Shown here: piece after piece, positions 1-9,591 of the stretch | How positions within the stretch are numbered: the stretch's first letter is position 1 | How the letters are laid out: each line of letters opens with the position of its first letter | Assembly (NCBI GenBank): GCA_947493705.1 | Contig: CANLSH010000001.1 | Span: 1-64,000, forward strand | From: an uncultured Arachnia sp. | Lineage (GTDB): Bacteria > Actinomycetota > Actinomycetes > Propionibacteriales > Propionibacteriaceae | Reading direction: 5' to 3' | DNA: 64,000 bases | Notes under the pieces: generated by a model | The model's database searches: none | Seen by the model: only the letters and a program-made list of their open reading frames with translations | What the model was told of the DNA's origin: nothing | Program-made: the position numbers and the translations under genes

Positions 1-162
1 ACCAGACTCGACAACCTCGCACCCCTGAGCCGACGCACCCACCGCGCCAAAACAGCCGGATTCTGGCAATACCACCACCACACCACCGGACAACTCACCT
101 GGACCAGCCCCCTCGGCTTCCGCTACACCACCGACAAAAACGGCACCCGACGCATCCAATAA
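1..162 (+). CDS. C-terminal end of a DUF222/HNH endonuclease-like (13E12 repeat) protein, partial
   Basis: Frame 1 is open from the window edge to TAA at 160-162, giving 53 residues. The text NLAPLSRRTHRAKT followed by a W and then TWTSPLGFRY matches the tail of the HNH module in actinobacterial DUF222/13E12 proteins, where the last HNH histidine lies in the R-x-H-R-x-K segment. The codons are rich in ACC, CAC and CTC, as is usual for this multicopy family. The N-terminal DUF222 part lies outside the window, so the function cannot be judged. The REP-like array that follows directly is probably connected with it. Confidence 0.75.
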   Translation, partial: TRLDNLAPLSRRTHRAKTAGFWQYHHHTTGQLTWTSPLGFRYTTDKNGTRRIQ

Positions 163-208
163 CCTCGACCGATCATCGAGTAACAAGCGCCAGTGAGCAT
201 GTCGAGGC

Positions 209-640
209 GCCGTTCGGGTGACGGGGATTTCGACACATCGCGGCTCGTCCCTCACCGCGATTACTCAATCAGCGGCGCTATTTCGACACGCCGACATTCG
301 TTCCTCATGGTCGGCTTACTCAATCAGCGGCGCTATTTCGACACGCCGACATTCGTCCCTCACGGCCGGCCACTCAATCAGCGAGGCTATTTCGACACAC
401 CGACATTCGTCCCTCACGGCCGGCCACTCAATCAGCGAGGCTCTCTCGTGACATCGCTGCTCGTCGATCGAGGCGATTACTCAATCAGCGGCGCTATCTC
501 GACACACCGCGGCTCGTCCCTCACGGCCGGCCACTCAATCAGCGAGGCTATTTCGACACATCGCGGCTCGTCCCTCGCCGTGATCACTCAATCAGCGGCG
601 CTATTTCAACACGCTGAGAATCCCTCTGGCCATCACCGCT
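209..640. repeat. Tandem array of about eight REP-like units, 53-55 bp each
   Basis: The 12-mer beginning ACTCAATCAGCG recurs at 263, 318, 372, 426, 479, 533 and 586 (spacings 55, 54, 54, 53, 54, 53). A second block, TTTCGACAC with small variants, recurs between them. On the minus strand each unit reads GCTGATTGAG, then a 30-35 bp centre, then TCGAAATAGC, so the ends form an imperfect hairpin. This is the layout of the actinobacterial REP type (GGTCGAG ... TCGAGACC). The centres vary in blocks, alternating CGACATTCGT and CGCGGCTCGT, which suggests unequal crossing-over. Open frames through the array give only repetitive peptides and are not taken as genes. The rest of 163-831 holds no recognisable gene. 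Confidence 0.85.
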
Positions 641-831
641 ACTCATTCCTCGCAGCGGACCTCCGGACGGCGCGTTCCTCAGGGCTTGCCTCCCGATCAG
701 CCGGGGTTATTGCCGTGATCGCTCAATCGCCCCACCCCTCGTCGAATGGCATCAGTTGACGACAGCGCTAGACTCTCGCGGCAGACGGTCAGCTTCGTGT
801 CTGACACCACAGCACTCAAGGAGACCCACGT

Positions 832-2106
832 ATGGCTGATGGTCGACGACTCGACTACGAACTGGCCCGCACCACTCTGGACAACGGATTGCAGGTCTGC
901 GTGCAGCCTGACCATCTGGCTCCCGCCGTCGCTGTGAACATCTGGTACGAAGTGGGCTCCTACGACGAAGATCCCGGACGTACCGGCTTCGCCCATCTCT
1001 TCGAACACTTGATGTTCCAGGGATCGAAGAACGTGGCCAGTGGTGAACACATGGCCCTCGTGGAAGCCAACGGCGGCTCAGTGAACGCGACTACATCGAC
1101 GGATCGAACCAACTACTTCGAAACCGTACCCAAGGGCGCCCTGGAGTTGGCGCTCTGGCTGGAAGCCGACAGGATGAACTCTCTCGCCATCACCGATACA
1201 AACTTCACGGCCCAACGCGAGGTTGTGAAGGAGGAGAAGCGACAGCGCTACGACAACCAGCCCTACGGCGACCTCCTGGAGCTCCTGGTGGCGCAGCACT
1301 TTCCCACCGAACATCCCTATGGGCATCTACCCATCGGCTCCATGGCGCATCTGGACGATGCATCCCTCGAAGACGTCCAGCAGTTCTTCGACAACTGGTA
1401 TCGCCCCAGCAATGCTCGTCTGGTGCTGTGTGGTCCCGTCGAACCCGACGAAGCATTCGACATGGTCGCCTCTCACTTCGGTGCCATTCACAGACAGGAA
1501 CAGCCAGCACATGCGCTCTCCGCACCACCGGAGCTGCCAGCACACACCACCGTGACTCGCGGAGCAGTCCCCCACCCACTGGTCTACCTCTCATGGCCCA
1601 CGCCCACGGCCGCAGATCCACAGCACCTGGCTCTCGATATCGCACTGTCTGTCCTCGCGGACGGAAACACCTCCCGGCTGCACAAGTCCGTCGTCCGCTC
1701 CCGACGGGTGGCCCAGGAAGTGCATGCAGCATCTCTGCCGCACCTGCGCTCCACGTCCATCACCACTCTCATGGCCCGCCCCACCGACGGCGTATCCACG
1801 GACACAACGGCGGCCGTCCTGCTGGAGGAGTTGGCCCGCTTCGGCGAACAGGGACCCACATCCGAGGAGCTCGATCGCGCTCTCGCCCAGTACGAACGCG
1901 ATTGGCTTCTGGAACTGGCCACCGTCGAAGGACGAGCCGATCTGATCAACGACGGCTGGTTGACGCACGGAACTCCCGCCCACGTGAATCAGCACGGGTT
2001 GGAGTTGGAAGCGCTCACCACCGATGCCGTCCGCGACGCCGTGCAGAAGCACCTTGTGGAGGAACCCAGCCAGCTGCATTACCTGCCCACGGAGGTCCCC
2101 GCATGA
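832..2106 (+). CDS. M16 family zinc metallopeptidase, catalytic subunit
   Basis: This 424-residue pitrilysin/processing-peptidase-like protein carries the inverted zinc motif HLFEH (HxxEH) near residue 63. About 75 residues later comes the E-x(6)-E region typical of M16 (FTAQREVVKEEKRQRYDNQPY), preceded by the usual NATTSTDRTNYFE segment. The start ATG follows AAGGAGACC. The stop overlaps the next gene's start as ATGA (2103-2106), so the two are translationally coupled. M16B enzymes often work as a heterodimer of an active and an inactive subunit, and this is the active one. No signal peptide is visible, so it is probably cytoplasmic. The substrate is unknown; degradation of peptides is the general expectation. 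Confidence 0.9.
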   Translation: MADGRRLDYELARTTLDNGLQVCVQPDHLAPAVAVNIWYEVGSYDEDPGRTGFAHLFEHLMFQGSKNVASGEHMALVEANGGSVNATTSTDRTNYFETVPKGALELALWLEADRMNSLAITDTNFTAQREVVKEEKRQRYDNQPYGDLLELLVAQHFPTEHPYGHLPIGSMAHLDDASLEDVQQFFDNWYRPSNARLVLCGPVEPDEAFDMVASHFGAIHRQEQPAHALSAPPELPAHTTVTRGAVPHPLVYLSWPTPTAADPQHLALDIALSVLADGNTSRLHKSVVRSRRVAQEVHAASLPHLRSTSITTLMARPTDGVSTDTTAAVLLEELARFGEQGPTSEELDRALAQYERDWLLELATVEGRADLINDGWLTHGTPAHVNQHGLELEALTTDAVRDAVQKHLVEEPSQLHYLPTEVPA

Positions 2107-3422
2107 ATCGTCCAGCAGTCATACTCGGGGGCACCTGGCAATTCCCTGATCCGCACATTCTGACCCTCGACAGCGGCATGCAGGTGTGGGCATTCAACCT
2201 TCCCGGCCAATACATCGCTGCCCTTGAGATCGTCATGCCCACCTCGCTCGCTGATGAGCCACGCTCCATTGAAGGTGTGGCCACCGTCGCCCTGCACGCC
2301 GTCGACGAGGGAACCCACACCCATCCGGATGGGCGCATCACCGAACTTCTGGAGTTGCAGGGAGCAGCCCTGCGTGGTGGGGCTGCTCAGAATCACACCC
2401 GGCTGGGCGGCGACGCCCCCGCACATCGTCTACCCGCCGTGATGAAGTTGCTGGCGGAAGTGCTTGAGGAACCTGCTTTTGCAGCCGCGGACATCGAGCA
2501 TCACGTGGAAATGCAGGTGGCGTCCTTCGACAGCCGCGTCGCATCTCCCGGTTGGGTGGCGAAGCAGGCTCTTCGGCAGGTTCTCTTCGGCACCGACAGC
2601 CGCGCGGGGCGGCCCGCTGCCGGGACACCGCAAACCTTGAAAGCCATGGGCCGCGACGACGTGATCGCCTGGCATGCGGCACGGTGGGGCGCGACGGAGG
2701 CGACACTGATTCTGGCGGGCGACCTCACGGGCGTTGACCTGAAAACCGCGCTGGAACCCCTGAACACCTGGAACAACCGCGCGACTCCTGCGACGCGTGA
2801 TCCCCTTCAGACACTCCAGCCACAGGTGGTGCTCGTCGACATGCCCGCCGCAGTACAGGCCACCATCCAGGTGGGCTGCCTCACTGTGGGCCGCCGCCAC
2901 CCCGACTGGGCTGCCCTCAAACTCGCTGGCCACGCCATGTGCGGCGCCTTTGCGAGCCGTCTCAACTTGGAGCTCCGGGAACGCCAGGGCTACACCTACG
3001 GCGTTGGCGGTGGCTTCACGGCCAGAAGGGATGACGGACAGTTTTCCGTGGGCGGCAGCTTCCGTGTGAATGTCGCCGCCGACGCCCTCAGCAGACTCCT
3101 GAGCGGCCTGCAGTTGGAGGTGCCTTTCAGCGAGGCTGAGATCGCCGACGCCAAGCGCTTCCTGGTGGGTATTGCACCACTGGCCAATGAAACAGCGTCC
3201 GACATCGTTCGGCAGGCAGCCGCTTTGGCGGCCGTCAACGAACCGGCGTCATTCGTGAACGAGCATTTCGCTGCCCTTGAGGTCCCATCAGCGCATGCCG
3301 TCAGCGCAGCGTTCCGTGATCACATTTCTCGGGACGGGGTGAGCGTGGCCATCAGTGGCCCCGCCCAGATATTGATGCCTGCGCTGCAGGCAGCGGGCCT
3401 GGACCCGGTCATCGTCAGCTGA
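2103..3422 (+). CDS. M16 family peptidase, non-catalytic partner subunit
   Basis: The product has 439 residues. The start ATG at 2103 overlaps the upstream stop; the frame stays open far upstream, but that part is a shadow of the first subunit. At the place of the zinc motif the text is LHAVDEGTHTH, so HxxEH is lost. The C-terminal half keeps the R-x(2)-Y element (ERQGYTYGVGGGF) that the inactive subunits of M16B dimers supply for substrate binding. This division of labour is established for processing peptidases and M16B pairs. The most likely state is a heterodimer with the upstream product. The next gene converges on the other strand after only 18 nt. Confidence 0.87.
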   Translation: MNRPAVILGGTWQFPDPHILTLDSGMQVWAFNLPGQYIAALEIVMPTSLADEPRSIEGVATVALHAVDEGTHTHPDGRITELLELQGAALRGGAAQNHTRLGGDAPAHRLPAVMKLLAEVLEEPAFAAADIEHHVEMQVASFDSRVASPGWVAKQALRQVLFGTDSRAGRPAAGTPQTLKAMGRDDVIAWHAARWGATEATLILAGDLTGVDLKTALEPLNTWNNRATPATRDPLQTLQPQVVLVDMPAAVQATIQVGCLTVGRRHPDWAALKLAGHAMCGAFASRLNLELRERQGYTYGVGGGFTARRDDGQFSVGGSFRVNVAADALSRLLSGLQLEVPFSEAEIADAKRFLVGIAPLANETASDIVRQAAALAAVNEPASFVNEHFAALEVPSAHAVSAAFRDHISRDGVSVAISGPAQILMPALQAAGLDPVIVS

Positions 3423-3440
3423 CCGGGCCCGTGCCCTCAC

Positions 3441-6332
3441 TCAGCCGTTCAGGATGGTGAGTGCCTCTTCTGCCTTGGCGGTGCCTTCCTCGGTCTTCGT
3501 CTGGTACGTGGCGAGGTCCCCGGCCGTCAGCGCTTCGTCAGCCTCCACGAACAGAGCCATGGCCTCGGTCAGGAGGTCTGTGGCCTGCTGATCAATGGGA
3601 AGCTCCGATACCGGATCCTCCGAGACACCCGGGATCTCCTCATCAGGGATCGGCAGCTCACCGGTCAGGGCTCCTGCGTCGCCATCAAAGACCTTGTCCA
3701 GCGCGGATTGCAGCGTCGCACCGATGCTCACCTGTTCGCCGAAGCGAACGACAACGAATCGAAGCGCCGGGTAGCCACCCGTGGTGGATGTGGTCTGGGT
3801 GTAGATGGGCTGTACGTAAAGGAGTCCTCCACCCACCGGAAGGGTGAGCAGGTTGCCGTAGATCGCGGAGGCGTTGCTGCCATCCCTGTTGAAGGGCAGC
3901 AACGCGCTGGCCACCTGCTCATCCGTACTGATTGCGTTGAACGTCTGGCCGGGACCGGCGATCTGCCTCTCGTCAGAGAGCTTCAACACCTGAATCTTGC
4001 CGTAGTCCTCACTTGTGGCATCCGCATTGGCCGCCATGTAGACAGACAGGTTCTCTCGTGCCCTGGGCACGAACACCGTGGTGTTGGAGAAGCGTGGCAT
4101 CTCCTCGCCCGGCCAACGAATCGTCAGGAAGTACGGCGGCTCCTTCGCGGTGCCTTCCGCCGTGCTCTGCACCGGATCGTTCGGGACCGCCCAGATATCG
4201 GACTGCTGGAACCACGTGTTGGTGTTCTGGGTGTGGTACCGGCCCAGTGTTTCCCGCTGGACCTTGAAAAGGTCGGCCGGGTACCGGAGGTGGGCCTCCA
4301 ATTCCGGGGAGATCTCGGACTTGTCGGACACCACGCCCGGGAAGACCTTTCGCCAGGTCTGGAGAATCGGATCCTCCTCATCCCATTCGTACAGCTTGAC
4401 GGTGCCGTCGTAGGCATCGACGGTGGCCTTCACCGAGTTGCGCACGTAGTTCACCTGGCGACCCATCAACAACCTGTCGGCCGATGTGCGCGCATCCGAA
4501 ATGGCATTGGTCCAGTCGATCTTGGTCGAGTTGGGGTAGTTGGCCGTGGTGGTGTAGGCATCCACGATCCAGACGATTTTGCCGTCCACGACGCTGGGGT
4601 AGGGATCTGAGTCCACCGTGAGCCAGGGGGCTGCCTCCTGAACGCGTTGAACCGGGACACGGTTGAAGAGGATGTTGGATTCCTCGTTCACCCTGTCCGA
4701 CAGCACCAGGTTGACGTCGCCGAAGCGAATGGCGAACAGTCCCTTGGTGAGGAAGTTGCCGATGGGCACTCCACCCTCGCCGTCGTAGGTGTACTTCGTC
4801 TCGCCGCCTTCCTCGCCACCACCCGGAGTGTCCAGCTCGACGGGAGCACGGTCTTCGGGAGCGCCGGCAACCACCCAGTGGTCTGATTCCTCGCCGTAGT
4901 AGATGCGGGGTTCATGCTCGGGCAGAAGTCCGACGGTGGGGATGCCACCGGAGAAGAACACCGGCTCGCCGTTGCTCTGTTTCTGGTTGCCGTAGGCGGC
5001 CACCATGCCGTAGCCGTGGGTGTAGACGGTGCGCATGTTGTTCCAGCTCTCACCGGACTCGACGGAGTCCAGATCCAGCTCACGCACAGCCACCACGGCG
5101 TCCGTCTCGTTGCCGTCGATCTCATAGCGATCAATGTCAAGCGTGTCGGGGAACGTGTAGTAGCCACGGACCTGCTGCAGTTGCTCGAATGTGGGAGGCA
5201 GGACCGCAGGATCCATCAGACGGATGGCGGGCAACGCCTCGGCATCCTCCCTCAACTGACCCGCTTCGGCCGTCGTTTCCGCCTCGTAATCGGTGATCTC
5301 CACACCATCGATACCGAATCCCTCCCGCGTGGCCTCAATGTTGGCCGCGATGTAGGGGCTCTCCAGGTCAGGCTCATCCGGCGTCACCTGGAATTGCTGC
5401 ATGAACCACGGGTAGGCAATGGACAGGATCATCGAGGACACCACGAGAAGCGCCACGGACACAGCAGGAATGCTCCAGCGCACCTTGTATGCGTTGTAGA
5501 AGCACAGCAGGGCACAGATGACGGCGATGGCTGCGACGATGAGGTGGGCCGGGATGCGAGCGTTGGCGTCCGTGAACGTGACGCCGGTGAAAAGCGCGTT
5601 GGTGGTTGTCAGGTAGCTGAAGCGATCCAGAACCGCCGACGTCGCGAAGAGCAGCAGCAGCACCCCCAACATGATGGAGAGTTGACGTTGTGCGGCATTG
5701 CCGGTCTGGCGCACATCAACGTTGCCCATACCGCGCAGCGCCTTGGTGGTCATGGAACCGGTCAGGAAGTGCACGAGAACCGCGGCGATGGTGGCGGCAA
5801 TGACAGTGAAGGTCACATACCCCAGGACAAAATTCCACCATGGCAGCTGGAAGACATAGAAGGAGGCGTCCATGTCGAACTGTGCGTCAGTGCTACCGAA
5901 GGCCGTGGATTGCGTCCAGGCGAGGAAGGTCTGGTTCATACCAGCCCCCACGGATCCCCCGATGAAACCGATGGTTACAGCAGGTATCAGCATCATGAAC
6001 TTGGAGCGGCGATCCAGAACGTCGCGCAGCTGCACCAGAAGTTCTGAGTCCAGATTGGCACGTCGGACCTTTGGGCGCAGACGGTACGCCAGTGCCATGC
6101 TTCCATAGAGGGCCGCCGCGAGAACGATGCCGAAAACTGCGAACAGCCCCAGTTGTGCTGCGAGCTGGGTGGTGAACACCTGCCGAATGTTCAGGCTGTC
6201 GAACCACAGGTAGTCAGTCCAAGTGCGGGCGAAGATCACCAACAGCGCAAGGGCCACCCCCACGATCACGATGGTGGGCAGCAGCGCCCCGCGACGCGGA
6301 GCCGCTTCGGTGCTGATTGTGGACTCACTCAT
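3441..6332 (-). CDS. UPF0182 family integral membrane protein
   Basis: This 963-residue protein matches the large COG1615/UPF0182 family conserved in Actinobacteria and Cyanobacteria. The N-terminal third holds about seven hydrophobic segments (first around residues 18-37, then 55-80, 115-135 and later ones to about residue 310). The rest is a large soluble region, presumably extracytoplasmic, with the family signature around NVDVRQ, FPDTLDIDRY and TKIDWTNAISDARTSADRL. The C-terminal 80 residues are acidic and Ala/Glu-rich. Its start overlaps the stop of the PPA1309 gene by 8 nt, so the two form one operon downstream of ylbL. The family has no established function. Confidence 0.93.
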   Translation of the reverse strand: MSESTISTEAAPRRGALLPTIVIVGVALALLVIFARTWTDYLWFDSLNIRQVFTTQLAAQLGLFAVFGIVLAAALYGSMALAYRLRPKVRRANLDSELLVQLRDVLDRRSKFMMLIPAVTIGFIGGSVGAGMNQTFLAWTQSTAFGSTDAQFDMDASFYVFQLPWWNFVLGYVTFTVIAATIAAVLVHFLTGSMTTKALRGMGNVDVRQTGNAAQRQLSIMLGVLLLLFATSAVLDRFSYLTTTNALFTGVTFTDANARIPAHLIVAAIAVICALLCFYNAYKVRWSIPAVSVALLVVSSMILSIAYPWFMQQFQVTPDEPDLESPYIAANIEATREGFGIDGVEITDYEAETTAEAGQLREDAEALPAIRLMDPAVLPPTFEQLQQVRGYYTFPDTLDIDRYEIDGNETDAVVAVRELDLDSVESGESWNNMRTVYTHGYGMVAAYGNQKQSNGEPVFFSGGIPTVGLLPEHEPRIYYGEESDHWVVAGAPEDRAPVELDTPGGGEEGGETKYTYDGEGGVPIGNFLTKGLFAIRFGDVNLVLSDRVNEESNILFNRVPVQRVQEAAPWLTVDSDPYPSVVDGKIVWIVDAYTTTANYPNSTKIDWTNAISDARTSADRLLMGRQVNYVRNSVKATVDAYDGTVKLYEWDEEDPILQTWRKVFPGVVSDKSEISPELEAHLRYPADLFKVQRETLGRYHTQNTNTWFQQSDIWAVPNDPVQSTAEGTAKEPPYFLTIRWPGEEMPRFSNTTVFVPRARENLSVYMAANADATSEDYGKIQVLKLSDERQIAGPGQTFNAISTDEQVASALLPFNRDGSNASAIYGNLLTLPVGGGLLYVQPIYTQTTSTTGGYPALRFVVVRFGEQVSIGATLQSALDKVFDGDAGALTGELPIPDEEIPGVSEDPVSELPIDQQATDLLTEAMALFVEADEALTAGDLATYQTKTEEGTAKAEEALTILNG

Positions 6333-6852
6333 GTGTTGCGCCTTCCAGGGTGCGGTTCAGGGCTTCTGTGAGCCCGGGGACGAGATCTGCTGCACCGAGC
6401 AGGTCTTCGGGATTGGAGACAAGACGGGCGAGACCGTGATGGGTTCCGTCGCGCAGGACGCCCACCACCACGCGAACGTCAGTCTTCTCAGGGTGCTGCA
6501 TGACGAATTCCACGGCCGCCTCTGGATCATCGGGGATCTGATCCTCGAACTGTGGGGGGAGGAACGTGCGTTCCATGGCGACGGCAACTCCATCGACGGT
6601 GTCAGGAAAGAAGATTTGCTGCAGCCGCTCCAGGACATCAACGCCCGAGGCGAAATCATCCTGCTCGACCGCAGTCAGTGCATCCTCCGCGGTCTCGGGC
6701 ACGCGGCCTCGCAGCTGGGGCTCAACCTCAAGGAGGGTGCTGGTGGCGACGAGGGCAAACAGACGCGCAGGCTGGTCCCAGCCGTTCTCCGACACATGTC
6801 GTTCGATGTCAGCCAAGCAGGCGATGAGCCTGCTCGGATCGTTGTCAACCAC
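6325..6852 (-). CDS. PPA1309 family protein
   Basis: The product has about 175 residues, with the text SRLIACLADIERHV, QPARLFALVATSTLL and GVLRDGTHHGLARL of the small actinobacterial PPA1309 family, typically encoded between ylbL and the UPF0182 gene as here. GTG at 6852 was chosen because GGAGG lies nine bases upstream and the overlap with the ylbL stop is then short (8 nt); an ATG at 6870 is also open but lacks a ribosome site. No catalytic motif or membrane segment is visible. The function is unknown. The fixed neighbourhood suggests a role connected to the membrane protease or the UPF0182 membrane protein. Confidence 0.8.
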   Translation of the reverse strand: MVDNDPSRLIACLADIERHVSENGWDQPARLFALVATSTLLEVEPQLRGRVPETAEDALTAVEQDDFASGVDVLERLQQIFFPDTVDGVAVAMERTFLPPQFEDQIPDDPEAAVEFVMQHPEKTDVRVVVGVLRDGTHHGLARLVSNPEDLLGAADLVPGLTEALNRTLEGATHE

Positions 6853-7894
6853 AGGTGGGAACCTCCGCATACGATTTGCCTTCGTCGATCAACTGCAACG
6901 CAGAGATCGCATCCTTCAGGGTAGACACCGGCACAAGGCGCATGTCGGTGGAGAGCGCCCCGACGTCGGGGCAGTTGGCCCGCGGGAGGAGGAAGACCGT
7001 GGCTCCATCCTGCTCGGCGCCAGCCAGTTTCTGCCGCACACCACCGATGGCGCCGACGTTCCCGTCCGGGTCCATCGTACCGGTGCCGGCCACGACTTCA
7101 TCTCCGAACAGATTGCCCTCGGTGATCTTGTCATAGATGGCCAGTGAGAACACAAGTCCCGCGCTCGGTCCCACAACGCTGGAATCCAGGCGGTAGACGA
7201 CGTCGGGGGCATAGCGATACCCGGGTGACACCTTGACCCCTGCGTCCGGCCGACCCTGGGCATCCGCGTTCAACGCAACACTGACGCTCTCGGTGACGCC
7301 TTCCCGCAGCACGGTGAAAACCACTGGGTCGCCCACTTCACGGGAAGCGATTATTTCCTTCACCTGCTCTGCTGACTCCACTTCCTCGCCGTCCACTGAC
7401 TCTATGAGGTCTCCTGGTTGGAGACGTTCATTGGCGGGACCAGAAAGCGTGACAGAGGAGATGATGGGCATTTCCGTGACGGACTGTACGGCAGCGCGCA
7501 GGGCGGCGACGGTGGCGCTGGAGCGAGATGTGTCCATGGCCGCCACCGCGACCTCACGGACTTCATCCTCGGACAGGCCGGCTGGGTAGAGCACTTCACG
7601 TGGCAGGGCATCGGCCCGCGTGCGTACATGGGCCAGGAGGGCTTCCGGCAGGCTCACATGCGCATCGACCCTTGTCGTTGACACCGTCGTCATCAGGAGT
7701 TGGCTCGGATCCGTCGGATAGTTCTGGATGCCGTTGACCTCCAGCAGTGGGCCCTCCTCATTGCTTCCCAGAACGTTCACGGTGTTGCCCGGACGCCACG
7801 TCACAAAGGGAACCGGGACAACGATCAGGAGAGCCGCCAGTACGACAAAGAGAATCGAGGACACAATGGCGACAACGTTGCGCGACACCCGCAC
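6845..7894 (-). CDS. ylbL: YlbL-type membrane PDZ/Lon-like (S16) serine protease
   Basis: This 349-residue protein starts at GTG 7894 behind AGGGGAG. It has one N-terminal membrane segment (about residues 8-30), then a PDZ domain around residues 150-220 (GDLIESVDGEEVESAEQV). The C-terminal S16 Lon-like domain has the nucleophile serine in VVGPSAGLVFSLA and the partner lysine in RQKLAGA, forming the Ser-Lys dyad. The arrangement matches the membrane-anchored YlbL family, whose active site faces outside. It heads an operon with the PPA1309 and UPF0182 genes. In Bacillus a relative degrades a cell-division inhibitor; whether that applies here is unknown. Confidence 0.9.
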   Translation of the reverse strand: MRVSRNVVAIVSSILFVVLAALLIVVPVPFVTWRPGNTVNVLGSNEEGPLLEVNGIQNYPTDPSQLLMTTVSTTRVDAHVSLPEALLAHVRTRADALPREVLYPAGLSEDEVREVAVAAMDTSRSSATVAALRAAVQSVTEMPIISSVTLSGPANERLQPGDLIESVDGEEVESAEQVKEIIASREVGDPVVFTVLREGVTESVSVALNADAQGRPDAGVKVSPGYRYAPDVVYRLDSSVVGPSAGLVFSLAIYDKITEGNLFGDEVVAGTGTMDPDGNVGAIGGVRQKLAGAEQDGATVFLLPRANCPDVGALSTDMRLVPVSTLKDAISALQLIDEGKSYAEVPTCG

Positions 7895-8030
7895 TCCCCT
7901 TACGCCTCGTCAGCTTCTACCTTGAGATCCCCAGACTACCAAGCGTGCAGAAGGTGGCCATTCGCGGGGACGTGTGGCCAGCTGGGACAATGGGGCATGC
8001 GTGCTGAACTGAAAGTGGAAGGGACACATC

Positions 8031-9362
8031 ATGGCCAGCGATGACACATCCTCCTCATCCGGCGGGTTCGACTTCGAGGAGATTCGTAAACTTCTCGAAC
8101 AGATGGGCCTTGGCACCGGAGACATGGACTTCAACCAGCTGCTGGAACAGGTGGCCAGGATGCAGGCAAGCGGCAGCCCCGGGTTCGCCATGACCAACGC
8201 GGACAAGGATCCGGATGCCGCGTGGCGCACCACCATGACAGCCGCACAGCAGTTGACGCAGGGCAAGGGTCCTGATCGTCACATGGAGCCGTCTGAGCGA
8301 GCTCTGCTCGTCGACAGTGAACGGCTGGCGCAGTCCTGGCTGTCTGGCCACACCGCGTTTCCCGAAACGGGGCTCCCCCCGGCGGGGATCCAACGTGAGG
8401 AGTGGCTGCAACGCACCAGCAAGGGGTGGCGCGCGCTGGTGGAACCCATCATCGACGGGTTGGCGGACGCACTGCAACGCGGAGCCTCCGCCGAGGCGAT
8501 GCCGGAATTGGGCGCACTGTCGGCGATGTTGGGGCCCATGATGCGATCCTCCGCATCACTGATGTATCGCGATCGCCTCAAGAAGGTGCTGGCGGAGGTG
8601 GCTGGCACTACGTTGACCGGCACCGAAGTGGGTATCAACCTCATGGACGACACCCCGGTGCTCATCCTCACGGGCAACGTGTCGGCATTCACGGAAGAGT
8701 TGGAACTGCCGGAGTCCGACGTGCTGCTCTATCTTCTCGTGCGTGAGGCTGCGAGACAGCGACTGTTCCACAGCGTTGGCTGGCTCTCTCCGCAACTGAA
8801 CGCTCTCCTGGCCCACTTCGCCCGGGAGATCAGCATCGACTTCGAAGCCATCAGCGCCAGCTTTGACCCGTCGCAGATGGAGAATTTCTCTTTGGAGGAC
8901 ATGGTGGAGGTGGGCGAGAAGGTGCGCGGTTCCTTCTTCAAGCCTGCGAGCACGCCCACGCAGCTGGAGATTCTCGACAGATTGGAATTGCTGCTCGCTC
9001 TCATCGAGGGCTGGGTGGATCATGTGACGGCGCGCGCAACGGGACAGTGGATGACCAACGCATCCCAGCTGAGCGAGGTGGTGCGCCGTCGTCGCGCCTC
9101 CGGCGGCCCCTCCCAGGAAGTCTTCAACCAGCTGCTGGGGCTGGATCTGCGTCCACGACTCGTGCGCGATGCGGAGAACCTGTGGGCCTCCATCGAGCAT
9201 GAACGAGGAGCTCAGCGCGACGCCGTGTGGGAGCATCCGGACCTGTTGCCCACCTCCGAGGACCTCAAGGATCCCCTGGCTTTCGGCAAGCGTGATGCAA
9301 GCGCACAGGGACATGACGACCTCGATGCAGAGTTGCGCAAGATCCTCGGGGAGGACAGCTGA
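8031..9362 (+). CDS. DUF2342 / zinicin-like metallopeptidase-family protein
   Basis: The product has 443 residues. It matches the actinobacterial DUF2342 family, usually labelled zinc-dependent metalloprotease and commonly encoded divergently from ylbL. The N-terminus is Ser/Gly-rich and then helical, and the family block reads LLVREAARQRLFHSVGWLSP at about residues 238-257. One branch of the family has a HExxH motif at this place. Here it is REAAR, so a classical zinc site is missing and protease activity is doubtful. The start ATG is preceded by GAAGGGAC. No signal peptide or membrane segment is visible. It is probably a single-gene unit. Confidence 0.8.
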   Translation: MASDDTSSSSGGFDFEEIRKLLEQMGLGTGDMDFNQLLEQVARMQASGSPGFAMTNADKDPDAAWRTTMTAAQQLTQGKGPDRHMEPSERALLVDSERLAQSWLSGHTAFPETGLPPAGIQREEWLQRTSKGWRALVEPIIDGLADALQRGASAEAMPELGALSAMLGPMMRSSASLMYRDRLKKVLAEVAGTTLTGTEVGINLMDDTPVLILTGNVSAFTEELELPESDVLLYLLVREAARQRLFHSVGWLSPQLNALLAHFAREISIDFEAISASFDPSQMENFSLEDMVEVGEKVRGSFFKPASTPTQLEILDRLELLLALIEGWVDHVTARATGQWMTNASQLSEVVRRRRASGGPSQEVFNQLLGLDLRPRLVRDAENLWASIEHERGAQRDAVWEHPDLLPTSEDLKDPLAFGKRDASAQGHDDLDAELRKILGEDS

Positions 9363-9591
9363 GGAGACAGCATCCTCCGTTGGTTGGATTGTGACCGATC
9401 CCGCCTGTTACCTTGGCTCCCAAGGAGTCCCGATCTGACGTGCGCGCTGGGGAAGGCGGGCACGTTGACCGGGACTCCGCTACCGTTTACCGGGTTGTGA
9501 CCGTGATGTGTGCGGTCGGACCGCTACATTGGCGAGGAGTCTGCTTCTGTTTCGGAGCAGTTCCACGAACTTTTTACTCAGGAGGAAAGAT

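Noticed and set aside
209..640. Possible CRISPR array
   Set aside because: Units are contiguous with no unique spacers, the period is 53-55 bp with drifting sequence, and no cas genes are nearby.
193..759. Open frames of up to 188 codons through the repeat array
   Set aside because: They only translate the 53-55 bp units, have no ribosome site or family resemblance, and change frame with unit length.
4914..6047. A 377-codon open frame on the plus strand opposite the UPF0182 gene
   Set aside because: It is a shadow of the well-conserved membrane protein on the other strand; the peptide is His/Gly/Arg-rich without resemblance to any family.
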